A program made the translations under genes and the position numbers. DNA of 37,881 bases from positions 288,381,586 to 288,419,466 of the forward strand of contig JBOZIK010000001.1 in NCBI GenBank assembly GCA_051453625.1, given 5' to 3'. Source of the stretch: Welwitschia mirabilis. Taxonomy: Eukaryota; Gnetophyta; Gnetopsida; Welwitschiales. Positions 1 to 10,075 of this stretch are shown in pieces. Each line of letters opens with the position of its first letter. Positions within the stretch are counted from its first letter, which is position 1. The notes beneath the pieces are model-generated. The model made no database searches, was not told the origin of the DNA, and worked only from the letters and a program-made list of their open reading frames with translations.

Positions 1-1563
1 GAGAAGAGGACTTCCCAGAACCTCATGCCTTCATTTTTTGAGAACCATCCATTGTTGATGAAGCTCTTGACAATCTAGTATGGAGAGATGTCATGCAAAT
101 GGAAAATAAACAAATCAATTGCAATGACACTTGGTTTCTAGCATTAATACCTTAACACAAGCCAGTGATTGGGGTAAAATGGGTCTTTAAGATTAAAAAA
201 GACCAATAAGACTACATTCAAAAGTTTAAAGCATGTCTCATTGCTAAGGGATACCATCAACAAAAAGGTTAAGACTTTAAAGAAGGCTTTGCTCTAGTAT
301 CCCACTAGAATTAGTTAGAATCTTCCTTGCAGTAGCTGGAAAACTTAACCTTAAAATTTTCCAGCTTGATGTTGCTTTTTTCTTTTTAAATGATATACTT
401 CAAGAGGAAGTTTGTGTTGAACAACTAGAAGGATTTAAAGACAATGAGCATTCTGAACATGTCTACCTTTTAAAAGAAGCCCTGTATGGTTTAAAGCAAG
501 CTCCTCGAGCTTAGTTCTTATGCATTCATGAATTTTTTGTAGAATCAGGATTTACTCATCTATCAGCCAAAAAAAACATTTACAGGTTTGTTTTAAATGA
601 TAAATTTATATTTGTATGTCTATATGTAGATGACTTAATCTACTTCTCAAACTCTAATGTAATGAATGATAACTTTTAGACCTTGATGAAAGAAGAATTT
701 AAAATGACTGATCTAAGAGAAATGTCAATATTTCTTGATATTTAACTCTCTAATCAATTATATGACATGTAATTACATCAAACAAAGTTTGCTAAGGACC
801 TTCTCAGGTAATTCAACATGATAGAATGTAATCCTACATTCATCCCACTTCCTCAAAGTATCAAACCAAAAAGGATGAAGAATCACCTCCTGCAGATCTA
901 ATACTTTACAGGTTACTTGTTAGAAGCTTATTATATCTTATCATTACTTGACTAGATATATAATTTAGCGTTTGTTTTTTATCTTGTTTCATGTAAGATC
1001 CAAAAATGGCTAACTAGAAGGTGGCAAAACATGTTCTTAGATATATCAAGAACACATAAAGTTATGGTTTATAGTATTATAAGTATTCTTGAAATTATGT
1101 AATTCATGGATATGCTAATGCTGATTGGGAAGGATGTCAAGATGATTGAAAGTCTACTTCAGGACATTGTTTCTTCTTTAGGAATTTCTTAATATCATGG
1201 ACTTATAAAAAGGAGAATTTAGTTTCACTTTCAATAGCTGATGCTGAATTCATTTCACTTTCAGATGCATGTTGACAACTCATATGGATATTCAATCTTC
1301 TTGCTAAAATGGGATTCACATCACAACCATTAAATCCCATGTATTATGATAATACATCAATAATAACAATAGCACAAAAACCAGTGTATCATGTTATAAC
1401 CAAACAAATAGAAATCAAATACTTTCACATATGTTAATTAATAGAAAAAAACTTCATCAGCTTACAACATTATAGAATAGATGATGAAATTGCTGATATC
1501 TTTATTAAGTTATTAGGAAGGTTCAAATTCATTAGATTGAAAAACCTTCTAAGAGTAAAATAG
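1..1563 (+). pseudogene. Ty1/copia pol fragment: reverse transcriptase and RNase H
   Basis: Remnant of the C-terminal half of a copia polyprotein, which copies element RNA into DNA in the cytoplasmic particle. The window starts inside it. Reading with frame jumps gives the RVT_2 landmarks: the entry region near 57-215 ending in VKWVFKIKK, then KACLIAKGYHQQ near 224-263, LDVAFFFLND near 364-394, the ALYGLKQAPRA block near 480-510 and the catalytic LYVDD at about 620-634. RNase H follows, with NADWEGCQDD near 1117-1150 and ADAEFISLS near 1240-1263, and a DIFIK tail at about 1495. At least ten in-frame stops interrupt it; TAG at 512-514 replaces the usual Trp after RA. It runs straight into a polypurine tract and LTR, so it is the 3' half of one element. 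The family call is firm; the lineage within copia is not. Confidence 0.9.
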
Positions 1564-1572
1564 ATTGACATC

Positions 1573-1583
1573 AAGGAGGAGAC
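1573..1583 (+). other. Polypurine tract of the left copia element
   Basis: AAGGAGGAGAC lies immediately before a TGTAAGAATG LTR start and just after the end of the RNase H frame. This is the expected position of the primer for plus-strand DNA synthesis. Confidence 0.7.
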
Positions 1584-2074
1584 TGTAAGAATGTGATGTC
1601 AAACCATTCTTAATAGTTTCTTTATACTTAGTATTATCTTATTTAAGCATGTACTAAATAAACCAAGAGAAATCTTATCCAAAGATTTCATTCCAGATAT
1701 TTCCTTAAAATTCTTTCTATTTCAAGAATAACTATAATTAGCTATTCACATTGCATAAATAAATCCTATCACATTAGACTTAATAAGATAGTTATTCATA
1801 TAATAATTTTTACAAGNNNNNNNNNNNNNNNNNNNNNNNNNNNNNNNNNNNNNNNNNNNNNNNNNNNNNNNNNNNNNNNNNNNNNNNNNNNNNNNNNNNN
1901 NNNNNNNNNNNNNNNNAGAGAAATATTATCCAAAGTTTCCTTCCAGATATTTCCTTGATTTTCTCTCTACTTCAAGAATAGCTATAATTAGCTATTCACA
2001 TTGTATAAATAAAGCCTATTACACTAGGCTCATATGATAATTGTTAATACAATCATTTTTACAAGATTCTCTCA
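1584..2074 (+). repeat. 3' LTR of the left copia element, split by a gap
   Basis: The LTR starts TGTAAGAATGTGATG right after the polypurine tract and appears to end ACAAGATTCTCTCA at 2074. A 100-N gap (1817-1916) interrupts it. The sequence after the gap (1917-2065) repeats 1666-1816 at roughly 85% identity, so the true LTR is probably about 240 bp and either two copies or two alleles are laid end to end. A TATA-like TATAAATAAA sits at 2004-2013 in the right copy; the left copy has GCATAAATAAA. The short length suits several copia lineages but not Sireviruses. Confidence 0.65.
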
Positions 2075-2104
2075 TTAAGGATTTTGGATTCATAGAAATT
2101 TCAT

Positions 2105-2363
2105 GAAGATCCATCAATGACTTATTCTTATTATGATTTGATGTTCATTNNNNNNNNNNNNNNNNNNNNNNNNNNNNNNNNNNNNNNNNNNNNNNNNNNN
2201 NNNNNNNNNNNNNNNNNNNNNNNNNNNNNNNNNNNNNNNNNNNNNNNNNAAGATCCATCAATGACTTATTCTTATTATGATTTGATGTTCTTTGCAATGA
2301 TCTATCTACATCATGACACAAAATATTTGATAATTAGAATCATCAAAACTAGATATACCAATA
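2105..2363 (-). repeat. End fragment of a Sirevirus-like LTR (related to LTR B)
   Basis: From GAAGATCCATCA to ACCAATA this stretch aligns with 25410-25527, the outer end of LTR B, sharing landmarks GAAGATCCATCA, GATATTTGATAA-like and ATCATCAAAA. It is split by a 100-N gap (2150-2249) whose flanks are the same 44 bases (2106-2149 and 2250-2293) with one difference. No polypurine tract follows it. The open frame across this gap is not a gene. Confidence 0.5.
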
Positions 2364-2537
2364 GCTTTAGATTTTTAAATAGTCACTACTTATGTTTGAC
2401 ATGACCATTGAACCTTATAAGTTGAGAAACTTCTTTCTATAATTTAACTTACCTCTAATCTCAAATTTTAACTAGTTGGCTATAAAGGTGCAATCAAGTA
2501 AAATTTTCACTTTTTGAACTAAGTGACCCTTGATATA

Positions 2538-3960
2538 TGAGGATTTTTAAATTCAAAGAGGAGGGGTAAATGAGGTCTACCAAATTAAGTTCTATTAAAA
2601 GATAAATTAAAAATTATACAATAGATACCTTACTAGATTAACATGGTTCTCCAACCTTGGTACATACATACATAGAAGGCAGTTTTCTTTCATACATCTA
2701 GATATTCTTGACTTTTAAAATAGTGATTTGGAAGCATCACTCACCTCACATATAATTAAGATGATCCTTTAAATTTAGCACTTTCTTCCCCTCAAGGATA
2801 TACAATAAATCAGAACAAAAATGTGCTTATAAGCACTTACAGAAACACACTCATATAAGGGTTGCTTTATAATATAAAAACCCTAGCAAGGGATCCTAAA
2901 ATTAAATAAGAAATTGAATAAAATAAGTGTATTCCAAAATTTAATAATCCTACAATGTAAGTTCCAATAAATAATAATAATTACAAAAATAACAAGTATA
3001 AATATATGTCTCTTTGATGAAGTGCTTGAGTTCTTCTTTCTTATTCTCACTCATGAGAATCAAAGACCAAAGTAATGCAACTTTGTAAGAGTTACTAATC
3101 AAATGATGTATTTATCAAATAGTACTTTGCAAATTATAGATTAAAGATTCATTTATAGAATCAATTACCCATGTGAAACACTACCTTTTCTTTTCTCTTT
3201 ATGTCCTTTTATACTTTTTATGTCTTTTTTACTATTGCCCTAAAGAGTGGTAGCTTGTTTAAAAACATTTAATCACTATACAATAGATAGAAATGGCTAA
3301 GATTTAGTCATTTAATTAATGTTTTATTTTTTAAAATTTTTTAGAATATATGCCTTTGAAATGGTATACATTTCTTCCTAGGTAGACATATTTACATGAA
3401 ATATGTCTTTGGTCAAACTACTCAGATTTTGATAACACTCAAATTGTAACTTTTATAACCCTTAGTAACTATTAATTTAAGGTGTAATACCTAATTTATT
3501 TTCTAAGATGTATATAATTCATCAAAATATAATTCATCTCTATTACCTCTTTTAGTTTAGTATAGATGCCTTTAACTCTATAGATGTCTTCCAACAATCA
3601 AAGTACTATAGACATCTTTAATGTGATAAATATATTTCACCTCTCTTAGGACCTTGGTTTAGTATAGATGTCTATATCATTATAGATTTCTTTTCTTGTG
3701 ATAAATTTTGGTTTATAATAAATATCTTTAATTAGTAGAAATTTTATCATAGATGTTTTTACATGTGCAGACGTCTTCAAGCAATTGTGTTTTGTAATTC
3801 ATGGAACCTGAGCTAAATATTTTGTGTAATTTGAACTCAAGGTTTTGACTCAGACTAATGCTTTTTATGATCTAGTATTTTCCAATTTGACTTTTTTAGG
3901 TAATAGATACATTACATTTGATAAGTGAAATCATCAAAACTAGAATTTTACCAATAATAT
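2538..3960 (-). repeat. LTR C: 3' LTR of an old minus-strand Sirevirus-like element
   Basis: This 1,423 bp block aligns along its whole length, same orientation, with 26967-28389 (also 1,423 bp), at roughly three-quarters identity by eye. Both begin TGAGGATT and end CCAATAATAT. A C5T5 run directly follows at 3961, which on the minus strand is a polypurine tract, so this copy is the 3' LTR and its element body lies at higher coordinates. It carries the AGATGTCT-type motif at 3582, 3610 and 3666. The large divergence between the two copies implies an old insertion. LTR B at 24176 is a more distant relative. Confidence 0.75.
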
Positions 3961-3970
3961 CCCCCTTTTT
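3961..3970 (-). other. Polypurine tract of the minus-strand element next to LTR C
   Basis: CCCCCTTTTT on the plus strand, hence AAAAAGGGGG on the minus strand, abuts the inner edge of LTR C. GATGATGTCAAAAA follows on the plus strand. Position and composition fit a plus-strand priming site. Confidence 0.7.
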
Positions 3971-4650
3971 GATGATGTCAAAAACTTGGTAAATCTCATT
4001 AGTTTACTCATGTTTTATCAACTAAATTAAGATAGTTTAATCNNNNNNNNNNNNNNNNNNNNNNNNNNNNNNNNNNNNNNNNNNNNNNNNNNNNNNNNNN
4101 NNNNNNNNNNNNNNNNNNNNNNNNNNNNNNNNNNNNNNNNNNNNNNNNNNNNNNNNNNNNNNNNNNNNNNNNNNNNNNNNNNNNNNNNNNNNNNNNNNNN
4201 NNNNNNNNNNNNNNNNNNNNNNNNNNNNNNNNNNNNNNNNNNNNNNNNNNNNNNNNNNNNNNNNNNNNNNNNNNNNNNNNNNNNNNNNNNNNNNNNNNNN
4301 NNNNNNNNNNNNNNNNNNNNNNNNNNNNNNNNNNNNNNNNNNNNNNNNNNNNNNNNNNNNNNNNNNNNNNNNNNNNNNNNNNNNNNNNNNNNNNNNNNNN
4401 NNNNNNNNNNNNNNNNNNNNNNNNNNNNNNNNNNNNNNNNNNNNNNNNNNNNNNNNNNNNNNNNNNNNNNNNNNNNNNNNNNNNNNNNNNNNNNNNNNNN
4501 NNNNNNNNNNNNNNNNNNNNNNNNNNNNNNNNNNNNNNNNNNNNNNNNNNNNNNNNNNNNNNNNNNNNNNNNNNNNNNNNNNNNNNNNNNNNNNNNNNNN
4601 NNNNNNNNNNNNNATTAAATACATCAGCATTAAGTAATTTCATACAAGTA
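3971..4650. other. Non-coding 3' internal region with a 571-base gap
   Basis: AT-rich sequence between the polypurine tract and the broken 3' ORF, mostly N (4043-4613). The open frames drawn across the gap run through unknown bases and are not supported. Confidence 0.6.
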
Positions 4651-5700
4651 AAAGTAATAAAAGGCAATAATAGATCATGAAATATGTGCTAATAATAAAA
4701 ATTAATTATCAATAGTGATGTCAATCATAGAAATTTCAATCCATCTATCTTAATATCATATCCTTCAAACTCATATAGGATGTTCAAAGTTGTCTAACCT
4801 AATTTGTCCATTCTCTCCTTCTTTTTAGATAACATACAAAAAGAGTTACTCATTAAGGGCTGAGTCTCTAATATATTAAGTGCCATTTTCTACATCATCA
4901 CTGTCATCATCACTATCCCTAGTGGTAAAGATCTAGATGGTGTATAAAACAAAAGATATGGATGAAGGTGTGTACCACTTCTTAGATGATCACTAGGATG
5001 AATCACTATGGTCTTGAGAGATTTATCTCCTCATATGTAAATACATATGAGCGATAATAAAAGTGCCATAATAAGATAATAGTAGTTGTACCAGTGAAAG
5101 ATGGTTGTGAAGCTATGCTAAGAGATAGAGCATGGATTGACATTATGAAAGATGTTGGTAAAGATGGAAGATGAGGTAATGATGATGAACAAGTTAGTGA
5201 TGGAGGCTATGTGAGATAGTGAATGGGTAATTTGTGATGAGGACTACAAAAATTAGGAGCTAATCATCAAATCTCTTAGAGTTTCATGTTTCTACCCTTG
5301 AGATTGGGCTAGAGCTTTGTGCTTTTCCTGTTTTTATGCCTCCTTTGCTATGGACTCTAAGGAATTAGAATATGCTACATGGCTTGGGTCATATCCTATC
5401 GTAGGATGTATTGGAGGTGCCTCTATCTCTAACTTCTCCTTAGAATTAGACCAAGTGGAAGTTCCCATAGATTCTCAACTACTTGTAAGAGCCTTTGCTT
5501 CACTTACTATGAAAAGATACTTTTTCAACCTTAATAGATTACATTCAATATTGTCTATCATCTTAGCAATAGCCTTTAGACCCTTTTTTACTAATGATAA
5601 ACTATGAGAAGATGTAGAGTAAGGGTGATGAGACTATTATTTGGAAGACCTCCTACTTATGCCTTTACCAGTTGGTATTGAAGTGCTCACCATTTCTCAC
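4651..5700 (-). pseudogene. Decayed 3' open reading frame of the minus-strand element, acidic tail
   Basis: I do not recognise a domain. On the minus strand, open stretches run from about 5690 down, including LVKKGLKAIAKMIDNIE (near 5590-5535), a proline-rich IEAPPIHPTIGYDP (near 5435-5395) and a Ser/Asp-rich tail DSDDDSDDVENGT ending in a stop near 4880. Stops and frame changes separate them. The place, between the expected end of RNase H and the polypurine tract of LTR C, matches the extra ORF of element A, which also ends in an acidic tail. I infer an analogous post-pol ORF; homology between the two is not shown. The plus-strand frame at 5317-5607 is the shadow of this region. Confidence 0.4.
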
Positions 5701-6190
5701 TAAACTATAAAAGTGACTTTTTAGATTAAATAAGACTAACCTATGACTCTAAGATACTGGCATTACTAATAATCATGCTAATTAATCAAGGGTAATTCAA
5801 GGTTTGACATTTCTAGAAAATAATAATAATATCCATATATAAAATAAAGCCAAGATTAATATTTAGCCCTATAAGAAGGAAATAAATCATAAACAACTAC
5901 ATTGGATTGCAATAGCTATAACTATCTTTCAAACAATTATGTTGTAGAATGTGATTGAACTCAAAATAGAAGAATCTAATACCATATTTTTACATTCTAA
6001 ATTCTCATAAAAATTCATTTTAAAATACCTAAAAATTACATTTTCTCAATGAATTTTCTAAAATTCTAACAAACTAAAAACTAAATATATTATTATAAGA
6101 ATGCACATACACTGGTGAAAGCTCCAAATCCTATGTACTAAGCATGAAATTTACAAAACTAGGTGTAAGAAATAAAGCAGTATCTAGTGT
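5701..6190. other. AT-rich stretch with nothing recognised
   Basis: No coding landmark on either strand. It lies between the broken 3' ORF and the start of element A, and is probably body of the older minus-strand element into which A inserted. Confidence 0.5.
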
Positions 6191-6343
6191 TGAGTTAATA
6201 TGTATCAAGTTAATGTCAAACTAATATTTTCTATTTAGTAAAACATATTGTATCTTATACAGAAAATATTAACCCTTATACGTTAAAAGCTAAAACATTT
6301 TATTACATATAAAACTTAAACATGATAGTTTTAATATCTCCAA

Positions 6344-6860
6344 TGCGGTTAACTGGATTTCTAAGGGGTTGATTGAATCTGGGTCATAAAATATGAAAAA
6401 CTTATTTCAAAGAGATTAGCTAGATTCCAGAGGAATTGACTAGACCTAAGCATTAAATTTCTTACATCTGATTAGTAAGGGATCAACCATATTCCTAAGG
6501 GGTTGACTAGACCTGAGTATTAAATCCTTCATAGATGACCATTAAGGGGTCAATCGGATTTCAGAGGAATTGATTAGATCTTGAGTGAAATGTTCCCATC
6601 CTTTATCAGTAAGGGATTAACTGGACTTTCATGAGGTCGACTTGACCTAGACCATAAAATAGTGTTACAATTTTCCTTAGATATGGGGTCGATAGGATAA
6701 ATATACAAGTGAATAGATCTGCAGTTTATCAAACCCTGAGGGGTTGACTAAACATGAAGTCATATAAAAAAGGGATCAAATAAAAGAAGAGGATGGTAAT
6801 TAAGTTTAGCTATGGTACTCGATGAGGTTGACTAGATATTTCAAGGAGTCAACCGGTTGT
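6344..6860 (+). repeat. GGTTGACTAGA-like motif array in the 5' LTR U3
   Basis: About a dozen copies of a degenerate motif near AGGGGTTGACTAGACCT, many as pairs about 22 bases apart, with pairs repeating roughly every 60-70 bases. Clear copies include AGGGGTTGATTGAATCT (6364), GAATTGACTAGACCT (6433), AGGGGTTGACTAGACCT (6498), AGGGGTCAATCGGAT (6545), AGGTCGACTTGACCT (6634) and GAGGTTGACTAGAT (6824). The same array is at 15215-15745. Sirevirus LTRs are known to carry repeated, partly palindromic motifs, and this may be the counterpart. Confidence 0.7.
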
Positions 6861-6949
6861 GATGGAAACAAGAATTTTATAACCATTTGAGCACCTGTCT
6901 TTATCCATTGGAGAGTATTTTCACTTGTAAAAATCCTAAAAATATTCTC

Positions 6950-7054
6950 CTATATATTTGCTAAGAGTTAAAATCACTGTACCACTTTTTGAATCATTTT
7001 GAAATCATTGTAAAACTCATTGGCACATTATCTATCTAACCAAAGATGAATAAA
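6950..7054 (+). promoter_or_regulatory. LTR promoter TATA box and poly(A) signal
   Basis: CTATATATT at 6950-6958 follows the motif array, and AATAAA lies at 7049-7054, about 95 bases downstream. The matching positions in the 3' LTR are also conserved (TTATATATT at 15825). The arrangement fits a U3/R boundary of an LTR. Confidence 0.5.
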
Positions 7055-7512
7055 GAGCTATTGTTATCATTTGTACTTAGTCGATCAATTACACTTTACA
7101 TTTGTGGATTGTACTCTCTTTTAAAGTAATGTAATAATATTATTCTTGAGCTAGAAATCTGGTGAAACCTATGCATTATGACATACCATTATCACTGCTT
7201 CATATTCCTACTAAAGGTTGAGACTGAGCCTTAGAAAAGTTTGACTATAAATGTTACAAGTGAACCTAGAATAACAAAGATCTAGATTAGGCTTGAGTAG
7301 AAGCTAATGGTCGAGAGTTTCCAAATAGCTATAAATCATGTGTGAAACTTCATTAGTATTTTTGTGCTTTTAATTCTTTATTTTTAGATTAGTTTTAGGA
7401 TTTTATTTCCACAAATGTTTTAGTATTCATTTCTTGTGGAGATTGTTTGTGAATATATTTGTTTAGTTTTCAAATCCTATTTACCCCCCTCTAGGGTTCT
7501 CAATCCTTGATT

Positions 7513-7524
7513 TGCTATTAGATC
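7513..7524 (+). other. Primer binding site, initiator-Met tRNA type (degenerate)
   Basis: TGCTATTAGATC matches 9 of 12 bases of the common plant TGGTATCAGAGC site and starts two bases after the LTR end. Confidence 0.65.
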
Positions 7525-7559
7525 TAGGTAGAGTCATTGTTAGATCTTAATAGGTCTAG

Positions 7560-9590
7560 ACTCCTAAAATCTAAAAATGAGTAACCATTTAGATGGATTT
7601 TCTATTGGTTATTTAACCATGTTTAATGGGTCAAACTATGCCTACTGAAAAGCCCGTATGAGAATATTTCTCAGATCCCTAGATGTAGATGTAGAGGAAG
7701 TCATTTACATGGTTATACTATGCCCAGTCTAACTAAAATTAATGCTCCTGAAAACATTGTTGTGATAGAAAAGCTCAAGATCAATGAATCCCCACTAATG
7801 NNNNNNNNNNNNNNNNNNNNNNNNNNNNNNNNNNNNNNNNNNNNNNNNNNNNNNNNNNNNNNNNNNNNNNNNNNNNNNNNNNNNNNNNNNNNNNNNNNNN
7901 NNNNNNNNNNNNNNNNNNNNNNNNNNNNNNNNNNNNNNNNNNNNNNNNNNNNNNNNNNNNNNNNNNNNNNNNNNNNNNNNNNNNNNNNNNNNNNNNNNNN
8001 NNNNNNNNNNNNNNNNNNNNNNNNNNNNNNNNNNNNNNNNNNNNNNNNNNNNNNNNNNNNNNNNNNNNNNNNNNNNNNNNNNNNNNNNNNNNNNNNNNNN
8101 NNNNNNNNNNNNNNNNNNNNNNNNNNNNNNNNNNNNNNNNNNNNNNNNNNNNNNNNNNNNNNNNNNNNNNNNNNNNNNNNNNNNNNNNNNNNNNNNNNNN
8201 NNNNNNNNNNNNNNNNNNNNNNNNNNNNNNNNNNNNNNNNNNNNNNNNNNNNNNNNNNNNNNNNNNNNNNNNNNNNNNNNNNNNNNNNNNNNNNNNNNNN
8301 NNNNNNNNNNNNNNNNNNNNNNNNNTGATAGAAAAAACTCAAGATCAATGAATCCCTACTAATTAAACTAAAGATACTCTAGATTCCTACGCTCTTAATG
8401 CGATTTTTTGTGTAGCATATAAAGATGAGTTTAAAAGAATCATAAACTACAAACATGCAAAAGAATCTTGGGACATCCTTGAAATAGAACATAAAGGGAT
8501 ATGTACTATTAAGAAGGTTAAATGTCAAATGCTTATTTTAAAGTTTGAAGACATTCTCATGAACAAAGAAGAGACGCTTCTAGAACTCTTTGCTATATTA
8601 ATAGGCATTATAAATTCTATGAAAAATCTAGATCAAAGAATGAAAGAAGGAAAGNNNNNNNNNNTTTGAACTAAAGATCACTATCATTAAAGAAAGCAAG
8701 AATATCAATTTAATAATGCTTGAAGAATTGCAATGTAATTTACAAACTTACGAATTGAAATTTACTAAAGATAGAAAAAAAGGTATTTCTTTGAAATGTG
8801 TGCAAGGAGAATATAAATCAGAAAAATACGATGAAGACCTTAATGATAAAGAAGTTGCCCTTCTAGCAAGGAGATTCAAAATTCTCTTACATAGAAGAAA
8901 GAAATAAGGTAAGCCTAGTAGAGATTCAAAAATAGATCATTCCAAGTTCAAAAAAGATTAAGAAAAAGGAAAGAAGATTTAATGTTATGCTTATAAAGGT
9001 TATGAAAACATTAAAAAAAGATGTTCAAACAATAAGAGAGATCAGAGAATGTTAAAACATTATCTTTGATTACTACATGGAATAATTTAGATGAAGAGGG
9101 TGACAATAGCTCTAGTAAAGAGTCAAGTGGGGATCGAAGGCTTTCATTCATGGTAATAATGCCTCCCTTAAATAACTGACCTTGCTCATTTAAACTTAAT
9201 GACTTAGATCTCATTGAAGAAAATTAGAATGAGCTTGAAGATACCTATTAAGAACTTTACGTGAAGTGTAAAAATTTGACTAAACACATAAATGATATAA
9301 ACAAAATAGTAAAGGATCTAACTAAGGAAAAAGAGGAATTAGGAACAAAGTATAAGATTATCCAATCTGAAAATTCTAAACTTTCTCGAAAGGTAAAGAG
9401 TTGTTCATATTTTATTAGTAAATTTTTAAGTAGTTCAACTAAATTGAAATAGATGCTTAAAATATGGAAATGGGATCATGATAAGACAAGTATCAAATTC
9501 ATTGTTAAAGGCCATGAATTCAACAAAATTAGATATCATGGCAAAATAGTTTTAGTTTAAAAGTTTCATGTTATTTTTTTGGTAAGTCTA
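7560..9590 (+). pseudogene. gag of element A (Sirevirus-type capsid/nucleocapsid)
   Basis: Remnant of the structural polyprotein that packages element RNA. The N-terminus shows FNGSNYAY then TGA (7646-7648) where the family has Trp. A 525-N gap follows. From 8370 the capsid landmarks continue: EFKRIINYKHAKESWDIL, then LELFAILIGIINS, and after a 10-N gap IIKESKNINLIMLEELQ and NDKEVALLARRFK (to about 8880). The zinc knuckle is at 8983-9024: its first and last Cys remain but the second Cys is Tyr and the His is Asn. A Lys/Glu-rich coiled coil follows at 9261-9452, the arrangement typical of Sirevirus gag. Several stops make it non-functional. Confidence 0.85.
7760..8365. other. 525-base gap with similar flanks in gag of element A
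   Basis: The ~37 bases before 7801 and the ~38 bases after 8325 share TGATAGAAAA...CTCAAGATCAATGAATCC. This gap has a measured-looking length, and frames across it are meaningless. Confidence 0.65.
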
Positions 9591-9599
9591 GCCATTCTA

Positions 9600-10075
9600 A
9601 GTTATTTTTCAATGCTAAAAAAATAATGTTGTCTTTAAATTCTATTACTACCTTTCATTTTAAATTTATTCCAAGAAGAGGTATATCACATTAGTTCAAA
9701 AGAACTAAGTGGGTAAGAGTTAACAATTTAAAAAACCTTTTGATTCAAATAATTTTTAAGTATCAAATGGAACTAGCTAGTACTTGAACAATGATTTCTC
9801 TTAATACTTGATGGAAGAAAAGTCAAGATTCAAATAATCTGGATAACTATAATGGTGGAGAAGTTACTTTTGATGATAACAAAAGAGTCAAGATCAAAGG
9901 AATTAGAAGCATTAGTCGAGGTAACTTGTCCAAAATAAATGAAGTTATACATGTTAATGTCCTTAAGTATAATTTACTTAGAATTAGTCAAATTTATGAT
10001 AAAGGATACAAAGTTTTTTTTGATAGTACAAAATGTGAAGTAATACATTGTAAATAAAATGATGTTATTATTAAG
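9600..10075 (+). pseudogene. Protease and gag-pre-integrase region of element A
   Basis: The region before integrase, where the aspartic protease would cut the polyprotein. The expected catalytic segment near 9780-9800 reads like YLNNDFS with stops beside it, so the Asp-Ser-Gly triad is not seen. Further on, GEVTFDDN, IKGIRSISRGNLS and LLRISQIYDKGYKVFFD (about 9858-10025) are clear landmarks of the protease tail and gag-pre-integrase domain. Frame and stops show it is dead. The identification rests on order and these landmarks. Confidence 0.7.

Larger units (their letters stand above)
6191..7510 (+). repeat. 5' LTR of element A (Sirevirus-like copia)
   Basis: Begins TGAGTTAATAT and ends CCTTGA, two bases before a primer binding site. 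The same sequence recurs at 15067-16416 at roughly 80-86% identity, which defines the LTR pair. The end contains TTACCCCCCTCTAGGGTTCT, typical of Sirevirus/Angela-type LTR ends. The terminal CA is CA in the 3' copy and GA here. The five bases outside (agtgt) do not match those after the 3' LTR (tcttg), so no target-site duplication is evident. The U3 part holds a motif array; TATA and AATAAA lie at 6950 and 7049. Confidence 0.85.

Noticed and set aside
2366-2537. Gypsy protease text on the minus strand
   Set aside because: I looked for the continuation of the gypsy element cut by LTR D and found no Asp-Ser-Gly or other landmark.
4008-4667. Long minus-strand open frames of 197-219 codons
   Set aside because: They are nearly all N; there is no sequence to support coding.
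5317-5607. 96-codon plus-strand frame
   Set aside because: It is opposite the minus-strand 3' ORF remnant, has no recognisable domain, and has no start or promoter context.
6344-6860. CRISPR-like array of short direct repeats
   Set aside because: The motif is degenerate, spacing is irregular and it lies in an LTR of a plant element.
7713-8348. Open frames of over 200 codons on both strands
   Set aside because: They run through the 525-N gap; only the gag text at its edges is real.
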